Notes: generated by a model not told the origin, from the letters alone. Shown: positions 18,624-30,361, counted from the stretch's first letter. The stretch: 64,000 bases of DNA from CAVPJC01 sp963705155 (GCA_963705155.1 CAVPJC010000018.1:1-64000); one strand, 5' to 3'. Numbers and translations are program-made.

Positions 18624-19827
18624 ATGCGTTTACTCTTCGTCGCCGATGGGCGCTCTCCGATTGCCTTGAATTGGATCCGCTATTTTGTTGATGCGGATCA
18701 CGAAGTTCACCTTGTCTCCACCTTTCCTTGCACATCCGATCTGCGGCTGGCCTCGCTCAGCATCATCCCGGTGGCCTTCTCCGGCGTCGCAAACGAGCCA
18801 GGCGTTGGGACGGATGGTTCAGGCCTGCTCAAAAAAATCGTTCCGGTGGATTGGCGCACGTCCCTGCGCCAGTGGCTGGGACCGCTGACGCTTCCTGCAG
18901 CTGCCCGCCGCCTGCGCCAGGTGATTATGGATCTGCAGCCCGACCTGGTGCATGCTATGCGTATTCCGTATGAAGGCATGCTGGCGGCCCTGGCTTTGAA
19001 TGAACAGTCTCACCAGCCTCTGCTGGTCTCCATCTGGGGTAACGATTTTACGCTGCATGCGCCCTCCAATCCCTGGATGGGCGGGCTTACCCGCCGCACC
19101 CTTGCCCGCGCCTCAGCTTTACACGCCGATTGCCATCGTGATGTGCGCCTGGCCGTTGAGTGGGGATTTGATCCCGCGAAAGCCTCGATCGTGCTGCCGG
19201 GCGGCGGCGGCATTCAGATGGATGTGTTCTTCCCGCCATCCTCCCAGCCGCCGACATGGAGAAAGCGGCAGTGGGGAGGGCATGTCGGTGATCAACCCGC
19301 GCGGTATCCGCGCTTATGTGCGCAACGAAGCCTTCTTTCGTTCGATCCCGCTCATCCAGGAACGCCGTCCCGGGGTGCGCTTTCTATGCTCCAGCATGGC
19401 AGGCCAGACCTCAGGCGCAGCGCTGGGTGGAGGAGATGGGTGTGGCCGAATTTGTTGCAGCTGCTGCCTCACCAGCCTCGCTCCCGTATGGCGGAGATCT
19501 TCCGTTCCTGCCAGGTGGTCGTTTCGCCCACCACACACGATGGCACCCCAAACTCGCTCCTGGAGGCCATGGCCTGCGGTTGTTTCCCCGTAGTGGGCAA
19601 TATCGAATCGCTGCGCGAGTGGATTACCGATGGCAGAAAACGGCTTTCTGGTTGATCCGTCTGACCCTGCCGATCTGGCCAATGCCACTCTCAAGGCTCT
19701 GGCAGATGCCAATTTACGCCTCCGCGCCCGGGAAATAAATACCCGCCTGGTCTCGGAGCGCGCCGAGTACGGGCGGGTGATGGAACAGGCGGAAGGATTT
19801 TATTCTCGCAATCTCCAGGTAAAATAG
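18624..19827 (+). CDS. GT4-type glycosyltransferase, frameshifted
   Basis: The first 215 residues are continuous: MRLLFVADGRSPIALNWIRY, VIMDLQPDLVHAMRIPYEG, LVSIWGNDFTLHAPSNPWM, HADCHRDVRLAVEWGFDP and VLPGGGGIQMDVFFP, a GT-B N-terminal domain. The C-terminal domain is scattered over frames: FFRSIPLIQERRPGVRFLC, then FRSCQVVVSPTTHDGTPNSL with LEAMACGCFPVVGNIESL (the donor-binding EX7E-like region), then NGFLVDPSDPADLANATLK to the stop. At least four frame changes occur between 19260 and 19640. It probably transfers a hexose in glycan or glycolipid synthesis. TGTAAT at 18609-18614 lies nine bases before the ATG and no ribosome site is visible, so it may be leaderless. Confidence 0.8.
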
Positions 19828-20027
19828 AGTCTATCCTGTGGATCCAGCTCTTTTAAAAGCATTTTGAGCGAGCACGGGCTGGCCGGGTTTTGTCACGGCC
19901 AACATCGCCGGCGATGCGCGCCGGTTGGAACTGGACATCTACGAGCAGTGAATTAAAAACAGTTCCGTGGATGGTTTCAGAAGTTTGTGCGAAATCAATC
20001 CGACTTCGCTGTGAGAATGCCATAGGG

Positions 20028-20061
20028 GCAGGGAGACCGTCAGTCGAGACGGTCTCCCTGC
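20028..20061. terminator. Bidirectional hairpin between convergent genes
   Basis: GCAGGGAGACCGT (20028-20040) pairs with ACGGTCTCCCTGC (20049-20061). It lies between the ends of the glycosyltransferase (plus) and the large exported protein (minus). There is no long T run, so termination is likely but not certain. Confidence 0.6.
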
Positions 20062-20079
20062 TGGTTTATGGTTGGGATA

Positions 20080-23000
20080 TTACCGATTGATTACCGGCAG
20101 GAACAGGATATAGTGGACTGCCGTTACTGTGATGGTAACTGTGGCAATATTACTGTCTGCGGTGCCATCATTAGCCTTGAATGTAAAGCTGTCCTCGCCA
20201 GTGAAATTGGCGTCGGGTGTGTAAGTCAGAGCAGGAGCACTGCCGGTCAAGACGCCATGGGCAGGGGCTGTCACGATTGAGTAGGTTAGCGGGTCGCTTT
20301 CCGCGTCCGTGACTGCCAGCGTGATGGCTATGGCTGTATCTTCGGTGGTGGTAATGGACTGATTATTGGCTACCGGCGCAGCGTTGGTAACATTCAGGGT
20401 GACAGGAACGATCTTGTCGCCATAAGGGGTGTTGCTGACGACGCGCAGGTAAGCCGGGTACGTACCGGGGGCCATGCCGGTCGCATCCACGTTGGCTGCG
20501 AGGAGTGCAGAGCCTGGGCCGGTTACACTGCCCAGAGTGGGTAGCGTGCTCAACCAGGAGGCTTGCCAGTCGCAGATACCGGTCTCGCCAGAGGCGGCAG
20601 AGTACACCATCTGGGTTGCCTGGTCGACGGCCCACAGGTTGCCGGCGCAGTCGATTTCGAGGCCAGCCTGTCCGCCACCGGCGAACACCTTGGTATCGCC
20701 GTCTTTCAGGTAGAAAGCGCCCAGGATGTCGTAGTCAGGGGTGTTGGCGTCTAAAACATAGACATCGGGATAACCGACACCGTTGGTCATGACGAAGATG
20801 TGACCGGTGCTGGGGTTGAAGGCCAGGCCGGAGATACTCAGGCCCACATCCACCGAAGCGAGCATGGTGCCATCCGGGGCGAAGTGGTTGATGATCCCAT
20901 CGTTCCAGGAGCCGGCATAATAGGTGTTGGTGAGCGGGTCAAAAGCCAAACCGCGCTCAGACGTGCCGAAGGCCGGGCAGATTTTGTTGCCTGTGGAAAC
21001 CATGGTTGCGGGATCCATTTCGTAAATACAGTTGTCGCCGCCGACGTTGACCTGCCACAACATGTTGGTGAATGGATTATAGGTCATGTCGCCGCCAAAG
21101 ATGCCCAACCACGGGGTGGTATCAATCGTGTCGCCCGTGTTGACGCCCGCGGTTGTGAAGCGATAGTTGAGATCATCACCGCCGCCAGCGCTGATGTTGC
21201 CCAGCCACAGGTCATTGGCTTCGGTGTTGAAACCGATGCCCCAGGCGTAAGTTAGCCCGGTGGGCCAGGAAGCGGAAATGGCGCCGCCGTTAATCAAGGG
21301 GACATTTTGCGGCGTAAAGTTAATCCGGAGGTTTGAAGAATCCAGGTCGTTGAGATTCTTGGGGCCGGTGTGGCGGGTGTTTGCGGCGAAAGGCCCGGTG
21401 GGGGTGTAGCCTGCAAAGGTGCCAGGGATGGCGAAAACCTCGTAGTTGGCTGCCACGCCGCCCGTATTGGTAAGGGTCAAGCGGCTGAGAGGCAGTGGGC
21501 GCACCGGCATTGACATTAAACACCAGGCTGGTTGGGCTGGCAACGAGAACACCAGCCTCCAGGTTGAAGTCCTGTCTGACAGTGCCGCCAGCTACCACGG
21601 TGGGAGACCGGGTATCTGTGCCGTAGGATGTGGCGCTGGCTGTCAGGGTTTGCACGCCGGAAGGCTGAGCAATAACGTACATCTGATCCGGGGTGGCCGG
21701 GTCGGCAGACGCGTCGAACAGCAAAGCAGAATCGAGGGCAACGTCTTTGACGGAAGCGTTCAGCACCAGCAGACTGGTATTGGCGTCAAAGACTGAGCCG
21801 ATGACCAGGCCGGCGGAGGGCATTGGAGTGCAGGCGGAAGCGGTGGAGACGACCATATCGTCCAGGTGGATATCGTTGCCACAATTGCTGACCCCCAGGA
21901 AGCCAATGCGCACATTGGTCATCCCAACGCCTGTGTAGGTGGTTATATTGACCGTGTGTTTGGCCCACCCGGTGGTGCCATCATAGCGCCAGATTGGCGC
22001 GCCCACATTGTTCCATGTGGCGCCAGCATCGGTCGAAACCTGTACCTGTACCGTATCAGCGGAGGTATATCCACTTTCATGGTACATCCAGATGGAGACT
22101 TCTCCACTGGATTGGCCGCTGAGGTCAACGCCACTGATCTGGTTGAGGCGGGTGCTGTTGCCGGATGACCGAGGTCCAGGAATTAAAGACAGCCATGTTG
22201 GGGGCGCTGTGCGGAGCGATGCCGGTAGGGTGAATCGAGGCTGTGCGGGCGACCCAATCGCCAGCCGTTCCACTTACATCTACTACGCTCCAGTTTGCAG
22301 AAAAGGCCGGGGCTGTGGATGTATCGAATCCATCGCTGGATAGGACAATCCCCGGGATTAACTGGTAGCCAGGCGCGTTACACGTAAGCGCATCGACAGC
22401 CAGTGCGAAGTTCTGGGTAGCGTCAGCACTGACAACGAGAGGCAGAACGGCGTCGGTATATCCGCCGCTCATGGCTTTAACGGTGAAAGTATAGGCGCCG
22501 TTCGATCAACCCTACGCTGTAAGCGCCAGTCGCCGGATCGGTGAAGACCGGACTGCCTGGTAAGCCGAAGATATCCAGGCGGGCATACAGAGGCCAACCG
22601 GTGACGGCGTCTGTCACGACACCGGAGATGGTGTAAGAAGACGCAGCGGCAAGCGAAAAGTCTTGCGTCGTGGTGCCGGGAGGCGTCACAACCACGCCTG
22701 GCACGCTGCTGGTAATGTAACCGTATTTGGAAGCGGTCACGGTATAGGTGCCAGCCTCCAGGATCAGCGCATAGTGACCGGCTGCGTCGGTTAGGGTGGT
22801 ATATCCGCCCGAAACATCAATGGTTACTCCAGCAAGCGGAGCCGAGGCGCCATCCGTCACCGTGCCGGAAAGCATCCCGGTGGCGTGCTGTGGTGCAGGA
22901 GGGGAATTTAAAGGAGCCGACGCGGGTCTGCCAGTTGGCAGAGCTGGTGGTTTGCATGTATTCCTGGGTGTACCAGAAGGTACAGCCGTCTGCAGCGTCC

Positions 23001-24595
23001 ACAGCCATCATGCTGTAATCGCCCCAGCGTGCGGCAGAGTGGGTCTGAGAGCCGGCGCCGGCAATCAGGGTTGGCCTCGCCTTGCGTCAGGATGCCGGCT
23101 GGGTCGGCGGCGAGACGCCCGTTGTAGCGCACCGATGGGTAGGTCGTGCTGCTCGAAACGGAATAACCCAGCGCTATGTTGCCAGAGGCATCCATGGCAA
23201 CGCTGCCCATCCAGCGGCTATCGGTATCCGGGGCATAAACGCCTTCCTGGTGCATGGCGAAGCCAGCGCCTGTAGTCGCGCAATTCAAACCAGTGGATAC
23301 CGGCTAGATCGGCACCGGTGGCATCCACGGTGTGGTTGGTCACCAGGGTCTGATAGGAACCGAAATCGCGGTATTGCAGGCGGTACATCAGGCGGTCAGA
23401 AATTGCATCCAGCCCCTGAGTGGTGCCAGGTTGGGGAATACAACTGCGGGCGTAGCCGCACATATCCGGGTCCACGTTGGCGGTGGCAATTGTGAAATTG
23501 GGGGCGTAAGCTGGCGTCGCGCCAAAGGTGGTGTTGGATGGAACAGCCCAATCCGTCGTGAAATTCCCAGATGCGCAGGGTATCGGCCGGGTCGCCGAGC
23601 CAGGTGCTGTCATCCCATTCCATGAAGTAGTTGGGGGTGCCAACTGCGGGGGCGCGGGCCATCCAGGTCGGAGGGCAGCATGCCGCCGTAGCTCAGCGTG
23701 ACGGCACCGATATCAAAATAGATCATACGGGCAGGCAGGCCAGCCAACATGGCGGCGCGCTCAAAAACCGCCACGCCCGCGCCTCCCCAATCGAAGGTGG
23801 ACACCGTCGAACTGGTTGACGGTCATGTAATAGCCATCCGACCAGACACCGAACTTGGGATAATCGTTCATCATCGTGGTGCTGGTCTGGAAGTCGTACA
23901 GGTACCAGGCGCCGGTCGGGTCGGCAGTGGCCGAAACGGCGATGCACTGATGGAAGTCATTCGGGAAGCTGAGTGCGAACTGGCTCATCATCCAGCGGTT
24001 GGCCAGGTGGTCAAACTGGGTGATGGGGTCGCCGTCGTTGTTCGCAGCGCACATCGTGCCCGTTCCGGTCCAAAGAGTATTGCCGGCCGCGGGGCCGTAG
24101 AGTGAGACCGGGGCGGCGGGGATTGGTGACGTCCCAGATCTCGAAGGCCAGGTTGACCCACTGGACGTAGTATTTCTTGCCGGTGGCAGGGTCGGTCCCC
24201 ACGTCGCCCTGGGTGTCGGGCGGCAGGACGCCGCTGACATTGTTGACACCTTCAAAGTTGGCGTCAGGTGCCGGCATTGATTTGCCTACCGGACCGTCTT
24301 GTACAATCGCGGCATCCCAGCCGCCATCCTTATAGCTATTCTGAGTTTTCGGTATCACCAAACGATCCTGCAATTTGCGTGCTGCGCTGGGAGCGTTTGG
24401 ATCAACTCTGATCGGGGCCAGGGAGCTAAGCGGCTGGCTGACGCCGACAAAAGAAGGATTAATTACCCGCATGCCGGTTTGGGGCGCGGCAGGCTGGGTG
24501 TTGAGCGGCGCGGCAAAGCTCGAGCCGATTGGGCTGATAGTCATTGCAAGCAAGACTACAATACTGGTAAGTCGCCAAAGATGGCTTGTTTTCAT
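20080..24595 (-). CDS. Large exported multidomain surface protein, many frameshifts, LP-x-x-x-R tail
   Basis: A signal peptide (HLWRLTSIVVLLAMTISPIG) starts at the ATG at 24595, behind AAGGAG. The N-terminal region has LPPDTQGDVGTDPATGKKYY and repeated WVNLAFEIWDV / FDHLANRWMMSQFAL, a propeller-like exo-domain. Carboxypeptidase-regulatory-like beta-sandwiches follow near 22,480-22,870. A second propeller lies at 20,500-21,300 (LAFNPSTGHIFVMTNGVGY), then a cadherin-like tandem-95 domain (DTAIAITLAVTDAESDPLTY). The C-terminus is YILFLPVINR. About ten frame changes interrupt ~1,500 codons, yet domains continue through each. It is likely cell-surface or secreted; the tail resembles that of the CSLREA protein at 57,896. 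Confidence 0.65.
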
Positions 24596-24734
24596 CACTG
24601 CAATCTCCTTCTGAATTTTTGTCTTGGGTTTTGAACTCAGATCGGACAACCAATGAAACTACACAAGTTTGTTCTGAAATCTGCCCACCACCTCCTGTTT
24701 TGTGAAAGTATTGCCTGTCTGAACGGCGGTAATG

Positions 24735-24777
24735 GATAACCGGCATTTTCGGTCAAAAGCAGAAAATGCCGGTTATC
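24735..24777 (-). terminator. 16-bp perfect inverted repeat in the 436-base gap 24596-25031
   Basis: The arms 24735-24750 and 24762-24777 (GATAACCGGCATTTTC and its complement) are perfect with an 11-base loop. It lies between the end of lpdA and the start of the exported protein, both on the minus strand. It may terminate the dehydrogenase operon, although no T run follows, or it may lie within a long leader if the -10 at 24910-24915 is used. The rest of the gap shows no gene. Confidence 0.5.
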
Positions 24778-24909
24778 AAAAAGTATGTGCCTGTCACGCC
24801 GGATAGGGATGCAATGCAGGTAGAATAATCATAACCAAAATTGGCCGATTTTTTTGTGATCCTGAATTTGAGAGTTACTTCGAGTATTGATCTTCTGCTC
24901 TCCTCGGCT

Positions 24910-24915
24910 ATTATA
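24910..24915 (-). promoter_or_regulatory. Extended -10 candidate for the large exported protein
   Basis: The minus strand reads TGTTATAAT, a consensus -10 with an upstream TG. Transcription from it would give a ~300-base leader containing the 24735-24777 hairpin before the start at 24595. No -35 match is clear. Confidence 0.4.
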
Positions 24916-25031
24916 ACAGCGGAAATTTCTTAATGATCTCCGGTGGGTTCGATGAAATAAAAACTTGCATTAACGTAAGGACGGTTCAAGCGGGCAGATA
25001 GCTGTTCTCTTATTCAGTAGTCTGCAGTTGC

Positions 25032-26430
25032 CTACATGTGGATGGCGTGCCCCTCGGCGCTGTGAGCCGCCTCCATCAGCGCTTCGCTCAGGGTGGGATG
25101 GGCGTGCACGTTGCGGGCGATCTCCGCGGTGGTCAATTCCATGCTCTGCGCCAGGGTCAGCTCGGGCAGCAGCTCGGTTACTTCCGGCCCGAGCATGTGC
25201 GCTCCCAGGATCTCGCCGTATTTAGCATCGGTGATGATCTTGACCCAGCCAACGTTCTCGCCCAGGCCCAGCGCCTTGCCGTTGGGCTGGAAGGGGAAGC
25301 GCCCCACCTTCACCTCGAAGCCGCGTTCTTTGGCCTGCGCTTCGGTGATGCCAAAAGAGGCCACCTGCGGCTGGCAGTACACCGCTCGCGGCATCATCTC
25401 GTAATTCAGAGTCACGGTCTCAACGCCGGCGATATTCTCGGCGCAGATGATGCCCATGGCTGAGCCTACGTGGGCCAGCATGAGCTTGGCGGTCACATCG
25501 CCAATCGCCCAGATACCCGGCACATTGGTCGCCATGCGCTCATCGATCTCCACTGCGCCGCGCTCGCTCAGCTTAACCCCGACTTCTTCCAGACCCAGGC
25601 CGCGGCCATTGGGTTTGAAACCAATCGCCACCAGCGCCTGCTCGGCTTCCAGCACCTTTTCGCCTTTCTCACCCGAGACTTTCACCTGCACGCCGTTTTC
25701 GGTGGTGGTGATGCCTTCTACACGTGTGCCAGTGATTACGCTTGATTTTGCGCTTGTTAAAGGCTTTGGCCAGCTCAGCCCCGATTTCTTCATCTTCCAG
25801 AGGCAGCAGGCGCGGCAGCATTTCTACAACCGTCACCTGGGCTCCGTAGGAGTTCCACACCGTGGCAAACTCCACACCGATTGCGCCTGCGCCAATGATA
25901 ACCACCGATTTAGGCAGCTTTTCCTGCAAGATGGCTTCCAGGTAGGTCACCACCTTTTCGCCGTCAATCGCCCAACCCGGCGGCACCGCCACGCTGGCCC
26001 CGGTGGCAACCACGATGTTTTTGGCCTTGAGCTCGCTGGCTTTGCCGTCTTTATCGGTCACTGTCACGCTGTCACGGGCGGAGACACGCGCCGTGCCCAT
26101 GTAGACATCAATGTTGTTCTTCTTCATCAAGAAGCCCACGCCTTTGACCAACCGGTCAGAGACCTGGCGGCTGCGCTTTACTGCCACGCTGAAGTCCAGC
26201 GACAGATTTTCAAAGGAAAAGCCGAATTCCTTGCCGCGCTCGCGCAGCGTGTGGGCTACATCGGCATTTTTCAACAGTGCTTTGGATGGAATGCAGCCCA
26301 CGTTCAGGCACACGCCCCCCAGCCACTGCTTATCCACGATGGCGGTTTTCAACCCCAGTTGTGAGGCGCGGATGGCGCAAACATACCCACCAGGCCCGGC
26401 GCCCAGGACGATTACGTCGTAGTTATCCAT
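25032..26430 (-). CDS. lpdA: Dihydrolipoyl dehydrogenase (E3), one frameshift
   Basis: FAD-dependent E3 reoxidises the lipoyl groups of the E2 encoded upstream, passing electrons to NAD. The N-terminal part has the FAD loop VIVLGAGPGGYVCAI, the redox-active disulfide GGVCLNVGCIPSK, and the NAD-binding VVIIGAGAIGVEFATV. A frame change near 25750 leads to the second half, with GIWAIGDVTAKLMLAHVGS (FAD) and the dimer-interface HAHPTLSEALMEA that contributes the catalytic histidine of the partner subunit. Joined length is ~466 residues, normal for the family. It is last in the E1-E2-E3 operon. Confidence 0.93.
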
Positions 26431-26601
26431 GAAAACTCCTTGTTTGATCGAGATTTGAGGTTCGAGATTTTTTTAATCAGCTTGTGTATTATTTACCAAA
26501 CCTGAATATTTTACTACTCTCTGGTCACAAAATATGCTGTCCTGCACATGAAGTTCGGTTCTCGATTATCGATCCTCGCATCTCTACTCTCGATTTTCAG
26601 C

Positions 26602-27836
26602 TCATCCCCAGTTCTGAATGCTTTCCACCACCTTACCCAGGAAGTTATCGCCCATCGCCCCGTCCAGAATGCGGTGGTCAAATGTCAGGGTCAGGTATGC
26701 CATCGGCCGGATGGCGATGGTATCGCCGCTGTTTGCATCGCTCAACACAACCACCCGCTTTTGAATGGCGCCTGATCCCAGGATGGCGCACTGCGGCTGG
26801 TTGATGATGGGTGTGGCAAACAGTGAGCCGGTGGTGCCGTGATTGGTAAGGGTGAATGTGCCGCCTTTGACTTCATCGGGCTGCAGTTTGCGCGCCCGGG
26901 CGCGGTTGGCAAGATCGTTGATCGCCCGTGCCAGCCCCAGCAGCGAAAGCCCGTCGGCATTTTTAATCACCGGGACGATCAATCCGTCTTCGCCCAGCGA
27001 GGTCGCCATGCCAATATTCACCTGGCGGTGCAGGAGAATCCCCTGCTCAGACCAGGAGGCATTGACCATCGGGTAAGCCTTCAGCGCCGCAGCAATCGCC
27101 GCCACCAGGTAGGCGGTGAAGGTCAGGTTGACCCCCTCCCTGGCAAAGTCCTTTTGTTGGCTGCCCGGTGCGCCGCCACCCGGCTGAAATCTGCTTCCAT
27201 CACCGTGGTCACGTGCGGTGAGGTGTGCTTGCTGAGCACCATATGCTCGGCAATCGCCCGCCGCACCGGCGTCAGCGGTACGATTTCGCCGCCCAATCCG
27301 GTGGGTACTGGGGCTGGCTGGCGGTTTTCCGCAGGAGCGCCCTGCGCCTTGATCTCCGTCACGAACGCCTGCAGGTCTTTTTTTGTGATGCGCCCTCCAG
27401 CTCCCGTTCCGCGCACCTGGCTCAGATCGATGCCGTGTTCCGATGCCATCCTTGAAACCAGCGGTGAGATGAACCCCAGTTCATTTTTCCGTCCGGGGGG
27501 TATTTTTCCACCCGAATTCACAAGCACTCCCTGCTGGGCGCCGGCTGGTAAGGTCTTGTTGGCAGGCCCGGCAGCCGGTTCGGATGCAGCCAACTCACCG
27601 GGCGCGCCAATCCAGGCCAGCAGCGTGCCGGTGTGCACCGTTGTGCCGGCATTCACCAGGATGTCCAGCACAACCCCGCTTGCCGGGCTGATGATCTCGG
27701 AATCGACCTTATCGGTGTTGATTTCAAGCAGCGGCTCAAATTCCTTCACCGTATCGCCCCTGGCTTTAAGCCATTTGGAGACGGTCGCCTCATCCACCAA
27801 CTCGCCCAGTTGCGGCATCAGAACTTTTACAGGCAT
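26602..27836 (-). CDS. 2-oxoacid dehydrogenase acyltransferase (E2), one frameshift
   Basis: The lipoyl domain is N-terminal (MPVKVLMPQLGELVDEATVS, lipoyl lysine in EINTDKVDSEI). A flexible linker, a peripheral-subunit-binding domain (ISPLVSRMASEHGIDLSQVR) and the catalytic domain follow, with the active-site motif TFDHRILDGAMGDNF near the end. A single frame change near 27140 splits the catalytic domain. Length joined is ~410 residues. With the fused E1 it most likely transfers branched-chain acyl groups to CoA, though a pyruvate or other 2-oxoacid role is not excluded. It starts 22 bases after the E1 stop. The 171-base gap to lpdA holds CGAG-rich degenerate repeats. Confidence 0.9.
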
Positions 27837-27858
27837 AAGTCCTCCCTGATCGCAGGCC

Positions 27859-30282
27859 TTACAGATAATCTGGAAAACTGCCCGGGTCTGCTTCTTTGAT
27901 CATATCATAGGCCGTATCGAAGACTTCTTCGACGTTTGGCTTCGAATAATAATCCCCATCCGATCCGTAGGCCGGCCGGTGGGCTTTGCCAGGCAGGGTG
28001 CGCGGCGGCGAATCGAGCCAGTAATAACCGCCCTGCCGCTCGATCACCTCCTGGAGCATATAGGCGGTGGTGCCGCCGGGAACATCCTCATCCACAAATA
28101 GAATGCGGCCGGTTTTTTTGAGCAATTCAAGAATGCGCCCGTGCCGGTCAAAAGGCAACAGTGACTGCACATCGATCACTTCAGTCTCAATGCCTACTTT
28201 GCTCAGGCGGGAAGCCGCTTCCATCACAATCCGGCAGCAAGCTCCGTAAGTGACAAGCGTGAGATCCCCGCCCTCTCGCAGCACTTCCGGCACGCCCACA
28301 GGGATGGTCATTTCGCCGATATTGTCTGGCAGCCGCTCTTTCACCCGGTAGCTGTTCAGCACCTCAACGATGATGGCGGGCTCATCTGACTGCAGCATGG
28401 TGTTGTAGAACCCGGCGGCCCGTGTCAGGTCGCGCGGTGTCAGCACATACATCCCCCGCACCAGGTTGATCACCCCCGCCATAGGCGAGCCGGAGTGCCA
28501 GATGCCCTCCAGGCGGTGGCCGCGTGTGCGCACGATGACCGGAGCCTTCTGCCCGCCCCTGGTGCGCCAGTGCAGATTGGCCAGGTCATCTGCCATGATC
28601 TGCAGGGCGTAGAGCAGGTAATCCAGGTACTGGATTTCAGCAATCGGGCGCAGACCGCGCATGGCCAGGCCAATCGCCTGGCCAACGATGGTGGCTTCAC
28701 GGATGCCGGTATCTGAGATGCGCAGGATGCCATATTTCTCTTGCAACCCGCGAAAACCCTGGTTCACATCGCCCAGTTGGCCCACATCTTCACCAAAAGC
28801 AATCACGCGTGGGTCGCGAGAAAAGGCGGCGTCAAATGCGGTGTTGACCACATCGTAACCATACAGGCTGGGGGAGGCGTCGCTGTACACCGGTTTGATT
28901 TCGGCCACGTTGAGCGCCGATTCGGACGATTGGCTGTACAGATACGAGCTGTAGCGCTCCCGGTTCAGCACTTCCTGCCGCTTTTTCCATTCTGCCAGGA
29001 GGTGGTTTGCCGGGCCGCTCTCGCCGCGCATGCTCACCAGCGCTTCGTGCAGCGCGGCCATGATCTCTCGCCGCACCGGGCTGCTTGTATTGAGCAGGCG
29101 TTCTTTCAACACAAGCAATTCGCCTGCTTTCGCCAACTCGCCGGCAGCTTGTTCGAGCAACCGGGCAGCCTGCTCCCGCTCCTCGAAGATAGGTGTCGAG
29201 AAGGCCTCCCAGGCGCGCTTGCGCGTCTCTTCAACCAGATGGCGGTCTTCTGCTTCCATGGCGTCCAGTTCATCGGTGCTGGCAATGCCGCTGGCGAGCA
29301 TCCATTCGCGCATTCGCTTAATACAGTCAAATTCCTGCTCCCATTGCAGCCGTTGTGCATTTTTATAGCGTTCATGGCTGCCCGATGTGGAGTGACCCTG
29401 CGGCTGGGTCAGCTCGATCACATGCAGGATGGCGGGTACGTGCTCACGCCGGGTGGCTTCTACGGCAGTCTGGTAGTTTTTGATCAGGGCGGGGTAATCC
29501 CATCCGTGGACGGTGTACACATCATAACCGTCGTGGGTGCCGGGCACACGCTGGAAGCCCTTGAGCAGCTCGGACAGGTCTTGTTTAATCATCTGGTATT
29601 CGTTGGTCACCGAGATGCCGTACCCGTCGTCGTAAATCGTGATCACAGCCGGCGATTTGAGCACCCCGATAGCGTTGACCGCTTCCCAAAACAACCCCTC
29701 CGACGTGGATGCATTTCCGATCACACCGAAGGCCACTTCGTTGCCGTGATCTGAAAAACTGCTGAAGGTTTGCAGTTCATCCACCTGGCGGTATAACCGC
29801 GAGGCGTATGCCAGGCCAACCAGGCGCGGCATCTGGGATGCCGTGGGAGAGAGATCGGCGGCCGAGTTGTACTGTTCCACCAGGTTTTTCCAGCTTCCAT
29901 CTGGATTCAAGCTGCGGGAGGCAAAATGGGCATTCATCGCCCGCCCTGCCGTTGCCGGGTCGGCTTCAACATCGGCATGGGCGTAAAGTTGGGCAAAAAA
30001 TTCCTGGATGCTGTATGCGCCGGTTGCGAACATAAAGGTCTGGTCACGATAGTAACCGGAGCGAAAATCCCCTTTGCGGAAGAATCGTGCCATGGCGAGC
30101 TGAGGCAGCTCTTTGCCATCCCCAAAAATCCCAAATTTGGCTTTGCCGCTCAGCACCTCGCGGCGGCAAACGATGCTCACCTGCCGGCTGCGGTAGGCAA
30201 TGCGGTAATCCGAGATGATCTCGGCAGGGCTGAGCGCAAGGTCAGCAGATGTGTCGCTGACTCCAAGATATGGTTCCACCAT
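27859..30282 (-). CDS. Fused alpha/beta 2-oxoacid dehydrogenase E1 (2-oxoisovalerate type)
   Basis: The 807-residue thiamine-diphosphate enzyme carries the alpha half first (RRFFRKGDF-like region, then VIGNASTSEGLFWEAVNAIG with IYDDGYGISV) and the beta half after about residue 450 (AFGEDVGQLGDVNQGFRGL, then GLRPIAEIQYLDYLLYALQ and LRTL-like C-terminal LLFVDEDVPGGTTAYM). The IGNASTSEG form is the one I know from fused branched-chain E1 proteins. The start at 30282 follows GAGGAGG; the open frame extends 11 codons further. It decarboxylates 2-oxoacids and loads the E2 lipoyl arm. It is first in the operon, with a TATAAT at 30356-30361. Confidence 0.9.
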   Translation of the reverse strand: MVEPYLGVSDTSADLALSPAEIISDYRIAYRSRQVSIVCRREVLSGKAKFGIFGDGKELPQLAMARFFRKGDFRSGYYRDQTFMFATGAYSIQEFFAQLYAHADVEADPATAGRAMNAHFASRSLNPDGSWKNLVEQYNSAADLSPTASQMPRLVGLAYASRLYRQVDELQTFSSFSDHGNEVAFGVIGNASTSEGLFWEAVNAIGVLKSPAVITIYDDGYGISVTNEYQMIKQDLSELLKGFQRVPGTHDGYDVYTVHGWDYPALIKNYQTAVEATRREHVPAILHVIELTQPQGHSTSGSHERYKNAQRLQWEQEFDCIKRMREWMLASGIASTDELDAMEAEDRHLVEETRKRAWEAFSTPIFEEREQAARLLEQAAGELAKAGELLVLKERLLNTSSPVRREIMAALHEALVSMRGESGPANHLLAEWKKRQEVLNRERYSSYLYSQSSESALNVAEIKPVYSDASPSLYGYDVVNTAFDAAFSRDPRVIAFGEDVGQLGDVNQGFRGLQEKYGILRISDTGIREATIVGQAIGLAMRGLRPIAEIQYLDYLLYALQIMADDLANLHWRTRGGQKAPVIVRTRGHRLEGIWHSGSPMAGVINLVRGMYVLTPRDLTRAAGFYNTMLQSDEPAIIVEVLNSYRVKERLPDNIGEMTIPVGVPEVLREGGDLTLVTYGACCRIVMEAASRLSKVGIETEVIDVQSLLPFDRHGRILELLKKTGRILFVDEDVPGGTTAYMLQEVIERQGGYYWLDSPPRTLPGKAHRPAYGSDGDYYSKPNVEEVFDTAYDMIKEADPGSFPDYL

Positions 30283-30355
30283 GATTGGAAATCCTCCTCG
30301 GGTGAAGCCGGTCAAAATTTCAATGCCAGTTTGCCGCTCTGGCGCACTTACTCAG

Positions 30356-30361
30356 ATTATA
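30356..30361 (-). promoter_or_regulatory. -10 element of the E1-E2-E3 operon
   Basis: TATAAT on the minus strand, about 74 bases before the E1 start codon. It separates this operon from the FadF-like gene upstream. No clear -35 is seen. Confidence 0.45.
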
